DNA of 39,941 nt from Succinivibrio sp. (GCA_017469335.1 JAFUGP010000015.1:1-39941); one strand, 5' to 3'; positions 15,760 to 25,243 are shown, counted from the stretch's first letter. Program-made: numbers and translations. The notes: generated by a model from the sequence alone, not told the origin.

Positions 15760-17775
15760 ATGCTATTTGACAACGAAGCCCTCAAATCCTTAAAACAGCA
15801 GTTCAACAGCGAGAAAGAGCGCAAGGAAGGCGTGGTACGCGCCACCGAACGCGGCTTTGGCTTTTTGGATGTCGACCGTGAGTCCTATTTCATCAGCCCC
15901 GATGACATGCGCAAGGTGGTATCCGGCGATACCGTCAGCGCCGTCATGGAGCATGACCAAAACGGCCGGGATCGGGCCGTGCCCGAAAAACTCATCACCC
16001 CGGGGCTGGAGCGTTTCGTGGCCAACGCGGTGCTTTCAAAGGACAAATACTTTGTCATCCCCGATGTAACCGGCTGCAAGATACGCATGGCCGCCCTCGA
16101 TAAGCGCGCAGACAAGGACGAGCCTATCAAGAGCGGGGATTTTTTGATTTGCACTCTGGAGTCCCACGCCCTGCGTGACGGCACCTTCCGCGCGGCCATC
16201 ACAGAGCGCATCTGCGCCAAAGATGATCCCAGGGCGCCCTGGAATGTCTCGCTGCGCTCTTACGATCTGCCGTTAGTCGAGCCGCCGGATGAGGACTTCA
16301 GCTTTTTGGAGAGTGAGTTGCCGCGCGAGGATCTGCGGCAGCTGTGCTTCGTGACCATCGACAGTGCCCACACCGAGGATATGGACGATGCGCTCTATAT
16401 CGAGCGCAGCGCGGACGGCTATCTGCTTTATGTGGCCATCGCCGATCCCACAGGCTATGTAAAGGAAGGCTCTCCTCTGGATCAAAACTCAGCCAAACGC
16501 GGCTTTTCCATCTACCTGCCCGGCCGCGACATTCCCATGCTGCCGCGCTGTCTCTCCGATCAGCTCTGCTCACTGCGCGAGGGAGAGGAGCGCCCTGCGC
16601 TGGTAGGCATCTTCAAGGTCAGCGCTCAGGGCGAGATTGCCCTGGATGACACTATCTTCAAGCTGGCCACCATCCAATCTCACGGCAAATTGGTCTATGA
16701 CGAGGTCTCCGATTTCCTAGAGGGCGCAGAGAGTGCTGCCTTTAAACCCACTCCCGAGGTTGAGGGGGTCCTGAGGCTGCTGACTGAGTATGCCCAGGCC
16801 CGCGAGAGTTACCGCAGCGAGCACGCCGCGCTCTTTCGCAACCACCCCGACTACGAGTTCATCCTCAATGACCAGGGAGGTCTTGACCATATCGAGATTG
16901 CCTGGCGGCGCACCGCCAACAAAATTGTCGAAGAGTGCATGATCTCGGCTAATGTGGCGGCAGGTCACGTGCTCGCCAAGCATTTTGACTGCGGCATCTT
17001 CAATACTCATAAGGGTCTTGATCGCAAAAAGAAAAACGAGATCTTAGAACTCATACGGAGCGTGGACTATGAGAGCGGCGAGGAGGAACTCTTTACCCTG
17101 GAGGGCTACAACAAACTGCGCCGTTTCGCCCTCGCCCAGAGCGATGAGTACCTGGACAACCGCATCCGCAGGCTGCAGGAATACTCGGTCTTAAGCAACG
17201 AGCCCAAGCCGCACTTCGCGCTGGGGGTGGAGCATTACGCCACCTGGACCTCACCTATCCGCAAATACGGTGACATGATAAACCACCGCCTCTTAAAGAG
17301 CCTCGCCGCCGGACTAGACAAACCCACCGTGCCCGCCGCCGAGGAGCTCAAACAGCTTAATCTGGCCAAAAAGGAAAACCGCATGGTGGAGCGCGACGTC
17401 TGCGACTGGCTCTATATTGACTACTTAAAGCCCGATATCGAGAAGAAGACCGTCTTTGAGGCCGAGCTCTTTGACGTGCTGCGCGGCGGCCTTAAGGTGT
17501 CATTGCTCGACAACGGCGCCAAGGTCTTCATTCCCTTCTCCTTCCTCACCCGCGATCGGGATGCCCTGACCCTGGACGGGGATCAGGGAGTGGTACTGGT
17601 GCAGGGCAAGAGCGTGATGCGCTTAGGCGATCACCTGAAGGTGCGCATCGTGGAGATTGACGATGAGGCCCGCAACATCACCGCCGCACCGACAGAAGGC
17701 ATAGGCGGGCTCATGCTGCCCGAGCCCAAACCCAAGCAGGCAGCGGACAATCGAGGCACCGGCAGGCGGCGTTAA
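15760..17775 (+). CDS. rnb: Exoribonuclease II
   Basis: Processive 3'-5' exoribonuclease that degrades unstructured RNA. Two N-terminal cold-shock-like domains (GVVRATERGFGFLDVD), the RNB catalytic domain and a C-terminal S1 domain (about 560-650) are present. The catalytic aspartates in IDSAHTEDMDDAL fall at 201, 207, 209 and 210, the same numbers as in E. coli RNase II. YATWTSPIRKYGDMINHRLL is also typical and separates it, by size (671 residues), from the longer RNase R. GGAG lies 6 bases before the ATG. It leads a run of four genes with small gaps. Confidence 0.95.
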   Translation: MLFDNEALKSLKQQFNSEKERKEGVVRATERGFGFLDVDRESYFISPDDMRKVVSGDTVSAVMEHDQNGRDRAVPEKLITPGLERFVANAVLSKDKYFVIPDVTGCKIRMAALDKRADKDEPIKSGDFLICTLESHALRDGTFRAAITERICAKDDPRAPWNVSLRSYDLPLVEPPDEDFSFLESELPREDLRQLCFVTIDSAHTEDMDDALYIERSADGYLLYVAIADPTGYVKEGSPLDQNSAKRGFSIYLPGRDIPMLPRCLSDQLCSLREGEERPALVGIFKVSAQGEIALDDTIFKLATIQSHGKLVYDEVSDFLEGAESAAFKPTPEVEGVLRLLTEYAQARESYRSEHAALFRNHPDYEFILNDQGGLDHIEIAWRRTANKIVEECMISANVAAGHVLAKHFDCGIFNTHKGLDRKKKNEILELIRSVDYESGEEELFTLEGYNKLRRFALAQSDEYLDNRIRRLQEYSVLSNEPKPHFALGVEHYATWTSPIRKYGDMINHRLLKSLAAGLDKPTVPAAEELKQLNLAKKENRMVERDVCDWLYIDYLKPDIEKKTVFEAELFDVLRGGLKVSLLDNGAKVFIPFSFLTRDRDALTLDGDQGVVLVQGKSVMRLGDHLKVRIVEIDDEARNITAAPTEGIGGLMLPEPKPKQAADNRGTGRRR

Positions 17776-17800
17776 GCGACTTTTCAAGGAGGTACAGACC

Positions 17801-18262
17801 ATGAAATCACCCTTCACTGCGATCGCCATCGCCGCTGCCCTGGCGCTGGGCTGCGCCTTAACTGCCGGCTGCAGCGATTACCGCCCGGCCAAAAACGCCG
17901 ACGGCACTGAGGCCAGGCTGCAGGTGTTGGACATGAACGCCATGGAGCCTTTAAGCTACGGTCCCACGCTGGCGGGAGTTGACGTTCTGGACGGCGAGCC
18001 TACCTTTAAGATCTGGAAGATGGAGAGTAATGGGGCGGTACGCAGCGGGGTGTGGCAGGCCACGCCCGGCAAGTGGCATTTCAAAAACTCCGACAAGCAC
18101 TGGGAGTACTGCATTATCACCGAAGGCGAGTCGGTGATCACCGAAGATGGCGGGCGCAGCGTGCGTTTCAAGGCAGGAGACAGCTTTGTGTTAAGACCGG
18201 GCTTTTCCGGCACCTGGGAGGCGGTGAGCACCACCACCAAACAGTACGTGATAGTAGAGTAG
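17801..18262 (+). CDS. Cupin-domain lipoprotein
   Basis: A 153-residue protein with a lipoprotein-type signal (hydrophobic stretch then LTAGC, acylated Cys24 predicted) and a C-terminal small cupin of the DUF861/Cupin_3 type: GVWQATPGKWHF, EYCIITEGESVITEDGG, FKAGDSFVLRPGFSGTWE. Free cytoplasmic relatives are often of unknown function; a membrane-anchored periplasmic version is unusual. It lies 25 bases after rnb and 16 before the PurN-like gene, with AGGAGG before the ATG, so it is probably co-transcribed. Ligand or reaction cannot be inferred. Confidence 0.82.
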   Translation: MKSPFTAIAIAAALALGCALTAGCSDYRPAKNADGTEARLQVLDMNAMEPLSYGPTLAGVDVLDGEPTFKIWKMESNGAVRSGVWQATPGKWHFKNSDKHWEYCIITEGESVITEDGGRSVRFKAGDSFVLRPGFSGTWEAVSTTTKQYVIVE

Positions 18263-18278
18263 GCAAAACAGGCAGGTG

Positions 18279-18860
18279 ATGGCGGATTTCTCGGTGGTAG
18301 TCTGCGCCTCAGGGCGTGGAGATAACTTCAAGACTCTGGTGGAAAAACAGCAAGAGCACGGCTGTGCCATAACCTCTCTCATCGTGGACCGCCCCTGCAA
18401 GGCGGCCGATTACGCGCGGGAGCGAGGCATACCGGTGCACGAGCTTAAGGTAGAACCTGGGTGGGAGGAGCGCTTTTTGCAGCTCACGTCCGCTGCCAGC
18501 CTCATTGTGCTCGCCGGTTTTCTGCCTATTCTCAGCAGGAGAATTTGCGAGGCCCTGCCCCATCGCATCATCAATCTGCATCCTTCACTGCTACCTGCCT
18601 ATGGCGGACGGGGCATGTACGGCTTCAAGGTACAGGAGGCGGTACTGGCTGCGCATGAATCCGAGGCCGGGTGTACCGTGCATTATGTTACGGCCGATAT
18701 CGATGGCGGTCCCATCATCTCCCGTGACAGTCTCAAAATCAACTATCCCATTACCGCACAGGAACTGGCTGCCCAGGTACACGAGCTTGAGCTTAAGCTG
18801 CTGCCCAAAACTCTGGCCACTTTGAGATTACTGCACAATCTGCGTTCACCTGTCAGGTAG
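18279..18860 (+). CDS. purN: Phosphoribosylglycinamide formyltransferase (PurN-like)
   Basis: Formyltransferase fold that in PurN converts GAR to FGAR in purine synthesis using 10-formyl-tetrahydrofolate. The catalytic Asn-His pair is in IINLHPSLLP and the catalytic Asp in TADIDGGPI. The N-terminal phosphate loop is ASGRGDNFKTL. The segment AYGGRGMYGFKVQEAVLAAHESEAGCTVHYV is closer to what I recall of Bacteroidetes and clostridial enzymes than of E. coli PurN. purM is not adjacent, unlike in E. coli. ATG 18279 was preferred to the GTG immediately before it (18276). It ends directly against the following gene. Confidence 0.85.
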   Translation: MADFSVVVCASGRGDNFKTLVEKQQEHGCAITSLIVDRPCKAADYARERGIPVHELKVEPGWEERFLQLTSAASLIVLAGFLPILSRRICEALPHRIINLHPSLLPAYGGRGMYGFKVQEAVLAAHESEAGCTVHYVTADIDGGPIISRDSLKINYPITAQELAAQVHELELKLLPKTLATLRLLHNLRSPVR

Positions 18861-18872
18861 TTGCAAAAAAGC

Positions 18873-20345
18873 ATGCTGTATAACAACGAGTTGACCAAAA
18901 AGCTGTTGTCCCTGAAGGAGCTGCACGATCCGGACGAAGATCCGTTCGATGAGTTCGCCTATTGCGCAACTCAGGAGCTGGTGGACACCAAAAATCCCGA
19001 AAGCTGGTGCAAGCACATCTGCGGTTTTGCCAACAGTCTGGGTGGCTACCTGATTTTCGGGATTTCAGAACAGAGAGAGGAGGTGGTCGGTTTAAGCTCT
19101 CCCCGGGACGACGCCGAGATAATCACCCGCCTTATCACCGACAACATCGACCCGCTGCCTGACTATGAGTTGCGTTTTGCCACCCTAGATCGCCGGGATC
19201 TCATCATAGTCAGAGTGAAAAGGGGACCGTTTACTCCCTACTACTACGTCGGAGGCCGCGGACACACTGCCTACGAGCGCTTAAACGCACTGATAACTCA
19301 AACGTGCTTTAATATGAACAGGCTGTTATTACCGTTCCACACCAAGACCTATGACAGCCAATCGTCTCAATATAAGCTCACGGATCTGACCTGTACCAAA
19401 TTAAGGTCCGTGTATTTTCAACGCGTTCATGTAAGGTTAAACGATTCGGACCTTGTCTATTTCGGGCTGGTCAACAGAAAGAGACATCTTACTTACGCCG
19501 GGCTCTTGTTTAGCGATGAGCCGCCCCTGCCCCAGTCGAGACTGGTATGCACGCACTGGAGCGGACTTGACAAGGCCGCCGGGCTGCAGGAGGCGTTTGA
19601 CCACGCCGAATACAGCGGCAATCTGATTAGCCTGCTACAGGAAGGAGTGGCCTTTATCAAAAGAAACTCCCGTAAAGGCTGGTGCAAAACTCCGGATGGA
19701 CGCATTGATTTGCCTGATTACCCGGAAGATGCCGCGACCGAAGGCCTGCTCAATGCACTGATCCACCGCGACTATGCCAAGAAAAGCAGGGCAATTCACC
19801 TGGACCTGTTTGAGGATCGCCTGGAAATTTGCTCACCCGGGGGCATATACGAAGACTACGACCCCTGGGATGATGACTGCGATGAGGAAGATTGGGACTT
19901 TCCGCACGCACCATCCTACAGAAGAAATCCCATCATTGCCGACGTGTTCCAAAGACTCAACTATATTGCACGGCGCGGCAAAGGGTTGGCAGCCATCTGC
20001 GAGGACTATGCCTACCAGCAAAAGTACCGCCCCGAAGTGGCTCCGCGATTTGCCCCACGAGAAGACAATTTTTTGCTTACACTCTGCAATCTCAACCATG
20101 TCCCGGGGAACGGTTCAGGGAACGGTCAGGGGAACGGTCAAAATACCCCCAGAACCGCAGACGCAGAACGCGCAGAGCGTGTAGTTGAGTATTTGCGTGG
20201 GAACCCTCGCTCTTCCATCAACAAGCTCGCACAAGAGTTGGGCTTAAGCCGAAAACAGACAGTCACGACCTTGGATTATCTCAAAGAACAAGACCGACTC
20301 CACTTTGTGGGCACCAATCGCAATGGACGTTGGGTGGTAACGTAA
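18873..20345 (+). CDS. AlbA_2/divergent ATP-binding domain protein with C-terminal winged helix
   Basis: Putative regulator of the Schlafen AlbA_2 class. Residues ~30-130 (CKHICGFANSLGGYLIFGISE) are the AlbA_2 domain. A divergent HATPase-like segment follows (TEGLLNALIHRDY; DRLEICSPGGIYEDY; NPIIADVFQRLNYIARRGKGL). After a Gly-Asn-Gln linker (PGNGSGNGQGNGQN) comes a winged helix (INKLAQELGLSRKQTVTTLDYLKE). An acidic insertion (DPWDDDCDEEDWD) interrupts the ATPase-like part. Starts are TTG 18861, touching the purN stop, or ATG 18873; neither has an ideal ribosome site. Codon use is less GC-rich than in purN, suggesting acquisition. Such proteins are often called ATP-dependent DNA helicase or transcriptional regulator without evidence. 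Confidence 0.78.
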   Translation: MLYNNELTKKLLSLKELHDPDEDPFDEFAYCATQELVDTKNPESWCKHICGFANSLGGYLIFGISEQREEVVGLSSPRDDAEIITRLITDNIDPLPDYELRFATLDRRDLIIVRVKRGPFTPYYYVGGRGHTAYERLNALITQTCFNMNRLLLPFHTKTYDSQSSQYKLTDLTCTKLRSVYFQRVHVRLNDSDLVYFGLVNRKRHLTYAGLLFSDEPPLPQSRLVCTHWSGLDKAAGLQEAFDHAEYSGNLISLLQEGVAFIKRNSRKGWCKTPDGRIDLPDYPEDAATEGLLNALIHRDYAKKSRAIHLDLFEDRLEICSPGGIYEDYDPWDDDCDEEDWDFPHAPSYRRNPIIADVFQRLNYIARRGKGLAAICEDYAYQQKYRPEVAPRFAPREDNFLLTLCNLNHVPGNGSGNGQGNGQNTPRTADAERAERVVEYLRGNPRSSINKLAQELGLSRKQTVTTLDYLKEQDRLHFVGTNRNGRWVVT

Positions 20346-20799
20346 GCAGGCCGTAAGCTCTGACGCCATGCGGGGATAACCGACCCAGGTATCATTCCCC
20401 TTCAGATGTTTTTGCCAATAAGGTCTTTTCCAGAAAAAGGTCCGACGCTTTACTCCGCAAGTGCCTAGGTGCTAGGGGAAGTTGGGCGCTCCCTCTCAAA
20501 ATTGGCCATAATTGCCCCGATATCCTCTCAAAATTGGAATTTTTAGCAAAAATATCCTCACAAAATTGGCAGACGCTTCTGATTTTTGCCTCTCAAAAAT
20601 GGCGGCCAGGGAGATTGCCAGAAAGCCGGTGAGCCAAGCGGCCATGATTGGAGAGGAATATAAGCGGCTTTAGTCTGCATTCTGGGCAGAGGTTTTTTGC
20701 CATAGGCGTATTTTGCAGATAAACTTTGTAGAACAAGGTCCCCGGGCCGGAGATCCGCCCAGGAACGGTGTGAGAACAGGAATTAGGTCATACCAAGTC
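20346..20799. other. Intergenic region upstream of the GGDEF gene
   Basis: About 450 bases, more AT-rich than the flanks. The clearest content is a set of four phased 14-bp repeats (separate entry). I find no convincing ORF, no good sigma-70 promoter and no terminator after the AlbA_2 gene. Confidence 0.5.
20492..20602. repeat. Four phased 14-bp repeats, CCTCTCAAAATTGG type
   Basis: Copies are at 20492-20505 and 20524-20537 (identical), 20556-20569 (CCTCACAAAATTGG) and 20589-20602 (CCTCTCAAAAATGG). Start-to-start distances are 32, 32 and 33 bases, about three helical turns, so all copies face the same side of the DNA. Two readings are open: an operator array for the GGDEF gene, or the terminal multiple repeats of a lost insertion sequence such as an IS21-type element, whose ends carry similar sets of repeats. 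Confidence 0.75.
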
Positions 20800-23082
20800 A
20801 TGCAAGCAGCCAGAATGCGCCGCAGCCGCGCTTTGCTTCACCTCGCAATTAAAGTGCTCGCCTTCTTGTGGCTGCTGTCTGGTGCCCAGCTTCCGTCTGC
20901 CGGCGCCCGGGAACAAGAACAGGAGTCCCTGAAGATCGGTGTCATCACCAACACCCGCGATACCGATCCACTCATTGCCGAGTATCTGTCCAACTACCTG
21001 ACTGCCTATTTGGAGGAAATTGCCAAAGCCGATCACCGCTCCTACAACATCGTAGCGGTAACGGATTTACAAGGTAAGACCATGCTCAGTGAAGGTGAGC
21101 TTGATCTGCTTATGCCGGTGCTGCCCTCCGTGCTGGACCGGCGCCGCTTTTCCTTTGTCTCCGGCGGCATGTGCCAGTCCATGCTCTACCTCTACTCCCG
21201 CGGTGCCGATGATCGTTTTAATCTGCTTGAGCCTGGCACTTTCTCCAACCAGCTAGTAGGCATCATTGCCGATCAGAGCATCAAATCAACTTTGGAGCAT
21301 TTCTGCAAGGTACAGGGACTGAACATCACCTTGTGTACCTACCCCGCCTGGCAGGACCTGGTACAGGCTCTGCACGAGGGCGAGATTTCGCTCATCGTGG
21401 ATGACGGAAGTCATGTGGCCTCCCGCCCGGTCAACCGTATTGCCCCAATCGGACTTATCAGTGCGCAGATCATGGCCGGAAAAAACAGCCATGATCTGCT
21501 GGAAAACATCAATTTCGCCGCCCAGGAGATCCGCACCACCCAACCCAAGTTTGAAACCACGTTGGATGAGTACTTTCTCAATCCGGCCATAGCCTACGCC
21601 GCCAGCTTCAGTGCGCGACAATTGAGCTTTATAGACGAGACGCCGGTACTTAAAGTGGTCTTTCCCTTTGAGCTGGACCCGCTGGTGAAGGTAGATGAGG
21701 ATCGTCACACGATCAGCGGTCTGTATCCGGAGATCCTAAGCCGCCTCTCCGCCGTTACCGGATTACTCTTTGACTATCAGGTAGCTTCCTCCCCTGACAG
21801 GGCCATGCAGGAACTTACCTCAGGGCGGGCCGATATCGTCCTGGCCGCGCTGAATCATTACAGCCCCGATCATTCCTTCTTTGTCTCCAATCCCATCTAC
21901 ATCGAGCCGCAGCTGGCCATCGGCCGCGAAGACAATCATGATCACCTCGCAGGGATTGTCAGAATGCTACAGCTTTTTCCGGGATCGCTGGATCTGGTCA
22001 AACAGCGCCACCCGAGCTGGAGCGTGGAGAGCTGCTCCTTTACCGAAGACTGTGTGGAAATGCTCAAGGAGCTGCACCGCAATTCTCTGGTATTGCTGCC
22101 TACAGCTGTGGTGCGGCGGCATAACGTACTAGAACGCAACACCGATCTGCACCGGGTGGATCACCTCAATTTAGATCTCCCGGTCAACCTGCTGGTGCGG
22201 GGTGAGCACGCCCGAATGATCCGCGACATCATCAACATCGGCATCTTAAAGCTCAATCAAAGAGCCCTGGAGCAGCGCGCCGAACAGCTCTCCCAACCCG
22301 AATCACTGGATTTTCTGTTCTCCCGCTACCGCTACCTCATCGTGCTGTGCGTGGCGCTGTTCTTTGTGTTGTCGTTGTTTTTAACGCAATCGGTGGAAAG
22401 ACGGGAGGCTGAGAAAAAACAGAATGTGCTGCTTACCGCCAAAAATGAGGAGCTGGCCAACGCGCTGGCGGCCAACGAGGCCATGAAGATCTCACGCGAT
22501 CGCTACCGCTCGGCCTCCGAGACCGATCAGCTAACCGGGCTGCTAAACAAACAGGCTTTTGAGGACTACTCACGCAAGGCGCTGGACAAGTTCAGACTCA
22601 TCAAGGATCGCGGGCTGCTAATCCTGCTGGACAGCGACCATTTCAAGGAGCTCAACGACACCCGCGGCCATCAGTACGGCGATGAGTTCATCAAGGGTTT
22701 TGCTGCCAATCTGCATCGGATCTTCAGCTCTGACTGTCTGCTGGGGCGCTTTGGCGGAGACGAGTTCTTCATTCTCATGAATGAGAACCTGCGCCGGGTA
22801 AAACTGCCCGAGCTCTTTGAATTCATCCGCCTGGCCTCCCAAAAAGCGGTGCCAGGCGACTTCAACGAGCAGAGCACCGTCAGCATGGGAGTGGCCAGCG
22901 TCAACGCCTCGCGCAGCAACTATGCCGAGCTCTTCAAGGCCGCCGACGAAGCGCTGTACGCGGTCAAAAAAGACGGTCGCGACGGTTACTGCATCGCAGG
23001 AGGCAGACCGCAGCATCACCGCGAAGGTGTCATCGCCACCACTGAACTTGGGCAACTGAGCGCCAATCAGGCACTCAGCTGA
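20800..23082 (+). CDS. Membrane diguanylate cyclase with periplasmic solute-binding-like sensor domains
   Basis: Predicted cyclic-di-GMP synthase. A signal sequence/first helix (about residues 13-32) leads to ~460 periplasmic residues that look like two bacterial solute-binding-protein type 3 domains in tandem (LKIGVITN... and LKVVFPFELDPLVKVDEDRHTISGLYPEIL...). A transmembrane helix follows at about 511-533, then a coiled segment and the GGDEF domain with an intact GRFGGDEFF (652-656). The RxxD product-inhibition site five residues before the signature reads FSSD, so feedback control by c-di-GMP seems lost. The start is uncertain: ATG 20800 was chosen for signal-peptide fit; GTG 20770 has AGGA 5 bases upstream. 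The end overlaps the convergent prlC by 8 bases. Confidence 0.88.
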   Translation: MQAARMRRSRALLHLAIKVLAFLWLLSGAQLPSAGAREQEQESLKIGVITNTRDTDPLIAEYLSNYLTAYLEEIAKADHRSYNIVAVTDLQGKTMLSEGELDLLMPVLPSVLDRRRFSFVSGGMCQSMLYLYSRGADDRFNLLEPGTFSNQLVGIIADQSIKSTLEHFCKVQGLNITLCTYPAWQDLVQALHEGEISLIVDDGSHVASRPVNRIAPIGLISAQIMAGKNSHDLLENINFAAQEIRTTQPKFETTLDEYFLNPAIAYAASFSARQLSFIDETPVLKVVFPFELDPLVKVDEDRHTISGLYPEILSRLSAVTGLLFDYQVASSPDRAMQELTSGRADIVLAALNHYSPDHSFFVSNPIYIEPQLAIGREDNHDHLAGIVRMLQLFPGSLDLVKQRHPSWSVESCSFTEDCVEMLKELHRNSLVLLPTAVVRRHNVLERNTDLHRVDHLNLDLPVNLLVRGEHARMIRDIINIGILKLNQRALEQRAEQLSQPESLDFLFSRYRYLIVLCVALFFVLSLFLTQSVERREAEKKQNVLLTAKNEELANALAANEAMKISRDRYRSASETDQLTGLLNKQAFEDYSRKALDKFRLIKDRGLLILLDSDHFKELNDTRGHQYGDEFIKGFAANLHRIFSSDCLLGRFGGDEFFILMNENLRRVKLPELFEFIRLASQKAVPGDFNEQSTVSMGVASVNASRSNYAELFKAADEALYAVKKDGRDGYCIAGGRPQHHREGVIATTELGQLSANQALS

Positions 23083-25123
23083 TATCGCACAGGCGCAGCA
23101 GCGCGTCCACCTCAGGCTTACGTCCGCGGAACTTGATGAAAGCCTTTAAGGGGTCGACCGCGCCGCCCACGGCCAGAATATCGTCCCTGAACTCACGCGC
23201 GGCCTGCGAGAACAGTCCTTCCTCCTCCAACCGGCCGAAGGCATCGGCCGCCAGCACTTCCGCCCACTTATAGCTGTAATAGCCGGCCGCGTAACCGCCG
23301 GAGAAAATATGCGTGAAGCTGTGGGGGAAACGCGCGAGCGGATACTGCGGGATCACCGCCACTTCATCCTTGACCTCGCCTAGGATCTCCATCACCCGGC
23401 CGCCGCGTGCCTTATCGTACTCCAGATGCACCCTGAAATCGAAGAGGGCGAACTCCAGCTGCCTGAGCATGGCCATGGCCGAGTGAAAGTTGCGTGCCTT
23501 GAGCAGCGAGTGCAGTTTATCCTCCGGCAGAGGCGTGCCGTCGCGTACATTAGCTGAGATAAGACCCAGCACCTCCTGATTCCAGGTGAAGTTCTCGTTG
23601 AACTGACTGGGCAGTTCCACCGCATCCCAGGGCACGCCGTTGATGCCGGACACGTCGGGGATATCGATGCGCGTGAGCAGCTGATTTAAGGCATGGCCGA
23701 ACTCATGGAACAAAGTCTCCACTTCGTCGTGAGTCAGCAGCGAGGGGCGCCCGCCCACCGGCGGGGTGAAATTGCATTCGATATAGGTCACCGGTAGCTG
23801 CAGCGCTCCGTCACTGCGGTAACGCCTGGTCAGACACTCGTCCATCCAGGCGCCGCCGCGCTTGCCCTGCCGGGCGAAGAGATCCAGGTAAAAAGAGCCT
23901 ATCTTGCCTCCGAACTCATCGTAGATATCGTAAAAGCGCACCTCATCATGCCACACGTCCACCCCCAGATGCGGGCGGAAACTGACCTGATAAAGCCTGT
24001 GCGTGCACTCAAAAAGCCCGGATAGCACCTTGTCGACCGGGAAGTATTCGCGCAGCGCCTCCGCGTCGTAAGCGTAGCGCTCCTTGCGCAGCCGCTCCGA
24101 CCAAAAGGCCAGATCCCAGGGCTCCAGCTCAGGCGCCCCCTGGGCGCGGGCATAATCCTTAAGTTCTTCAAGTTCGCGCTGGCCCTGAGCCTTGGAGCGC
24201 TCGGCGAGGTTGTGCAGGAAATCGAGCACCTCGGCGGGATCTTTGGCCATCTTGGTGGCCAGCGAGTAGTGAGCATAGCTCTCAAACCCCAACAGGCGGG
24301 CCAGTTCATGGCGCAGTTTTAAGATCTCCTCCATCAAAGGTGCGTTATCCCATTGCCCGGCGTCCGGTCCCACCTCCGAGGCGCGGGTCTGATAGGCCTT
24401 GTAGAGCGTCTCACGCAGCTCGCGGTTTTCGGCATAGGTGATGAAGGGCAGATAGGAGGGGATCTGCAAGGTAAAGACGTAACCGTCAAGCTGCCGGTTA
24501 CGGGCCTCCTGCGCGGCCAGCTCCAGCGCACTGCGCGGCAGCCCCTTTAATTGCTCGCGATCGGTGACGTGCAGGATGTAATGCTGCGTGGCGTCCAGCA
24601 CATGGTTGGAGAAGGTGGTCTCCAAGGTGGAGAGCCTGGAGACCAGCTGCTGATAACGCGCACGGTCTGTCTCATCGAGGTCAACGCCGCTTAAGTGAAA
24701 ATCGCGCAGGGTGTTTTCCAACGCCTTGCGCTGCGGGGCGGTCAAAAGCTGATAGCCATCGCTGTTTTTGATGGCGAGCACCGTATCGTACAACGGCCGG
24801 TACTGCCCCACCCAGGACTGATAATCCGAGACCTGTTGCAGGCAGTCCTCGTAGGATTGGCGATACTCGGGATTGTCCCGCACGCCGTTTAAATGAGAGG
24901 CCACCGACCAAATGCGCGAAAAATAATCCTCCGCCTCCTCCAACGGGGTCATCACATTATCCCAGGTAGGGTCAAGAGCGTGCTCCTGGGTGACCTTCAG
25001 CACCGTGCGCCGGCAGCGCTCGATACCGGCACTGACCGCCTCTTTCAGATGCTCGGCCCGCACCGTGGAGAATAAAGGCAGTCCCACCTGCACCAGCAAT
25101 GGGTTTTGTTTGCTCTCAGCCAT
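23075..25123 (-). CDS. prlC: Oligopeptidase A (M3 family zinc metallopeptidase)
   Basis: Cytoplasmic thimet-type oligopeptidase that degrades short peptides, including cleaved signal peptides. The zinc motif HEFGH is at residues 473-477, and the family segments AHYSLATKMAKDP, FTPPVGGRPSLLTHDEVETLFHEFGH, VELPSQFNENF and HIFSGGYAAGYYSYKW are all present. ATG 25123 gives 682 residues, close to E. coli OpdA (680), with AGGAG 8 bases upstream; the longer open frame starts in non-coding leader sequence. Its last bases overlap the last bases of the GGDEF gene on the other strand, so neither has its own terminator between them. Confidence 0.95.
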   Translation of the reverse strand: MAESKQNPLLVQVGLPLFSTVRAEHLKEAVSAGIERCRRTVLKVTQEHALDPTWDNVMTPLEEAEDYFSRIWSVASHLNGVRDNPEYRQSYEDCLQQVSDYQSWVGQYRPLYDTVLAIKNSDGYQLLTAPQRKALENTLRDFHLSGVDLDETDRARYQQLVSRLSTLETTFSNHVLDATQHYILHVTDREQLKGLPRSALELAAQEARNRQLDGYVFTLQIPSYLPFITYAENRELRETLYKAYQTRASEVGPDAGQWDNAPLMEEILKLRHELARLLGFESYAHYSLATKMAKDPAEVLDFLHNLAERSKAQGQRELEELKDYARAQGAPELEPWDLAFWSERLRKERYAYDAEALREYFPVDKVLSGLFECTHRLYQVSFRPHLGVDVWHDEVRFYDIYDEFGGKIGSFYLDLFARQGKRGGAWMDECLTRRYRSDGALQLPVTYIECNFTPPVGGRPSLLTHDEVETLFHEFGHALNQLLTRIDIPDVSGINGVPWDAVELPSQFNENFTWNQEVLGLISANVRDGTPLPEDKLHSLLKARNFHSAMAMLRQLEFALFDFRVHLEYDKARGGRVMEILGEVKDEVAVIPQYPLARFPHSFTHIFSGGYAAGYYSYKWAEVLAADAFGRLEEEGLFSQAAREFRDDILAVGGAVDPLKAFIKFRGRKPEVDALLRLCDIS

Positions 25124-25243
25124 GTTACACACTCCTGTCTTTGGGCCGCGCGCAGAACACGGCTGCCCGAATTTGCCTGCCGCCGTGCAGGCGGTACACT
25201 TAAAGTTGTGTGTGATATTAGCATCACTGCCCGCCCTGTGCCA

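Noticed and set aside
20492-20602. CRISPR array
   Set aside because: Repeat length of 14 bp and only about 18 bases between copies do not fit, and no cas genes are present.
25226-25243. Sigma-54 promoter for prlC on the minus strand (TGGCAC with a GC 10 bases after GG)
   Set aside because: The -12 part is GGGC rather than TTGC and the region is GC-rich, so the match is likely chance.
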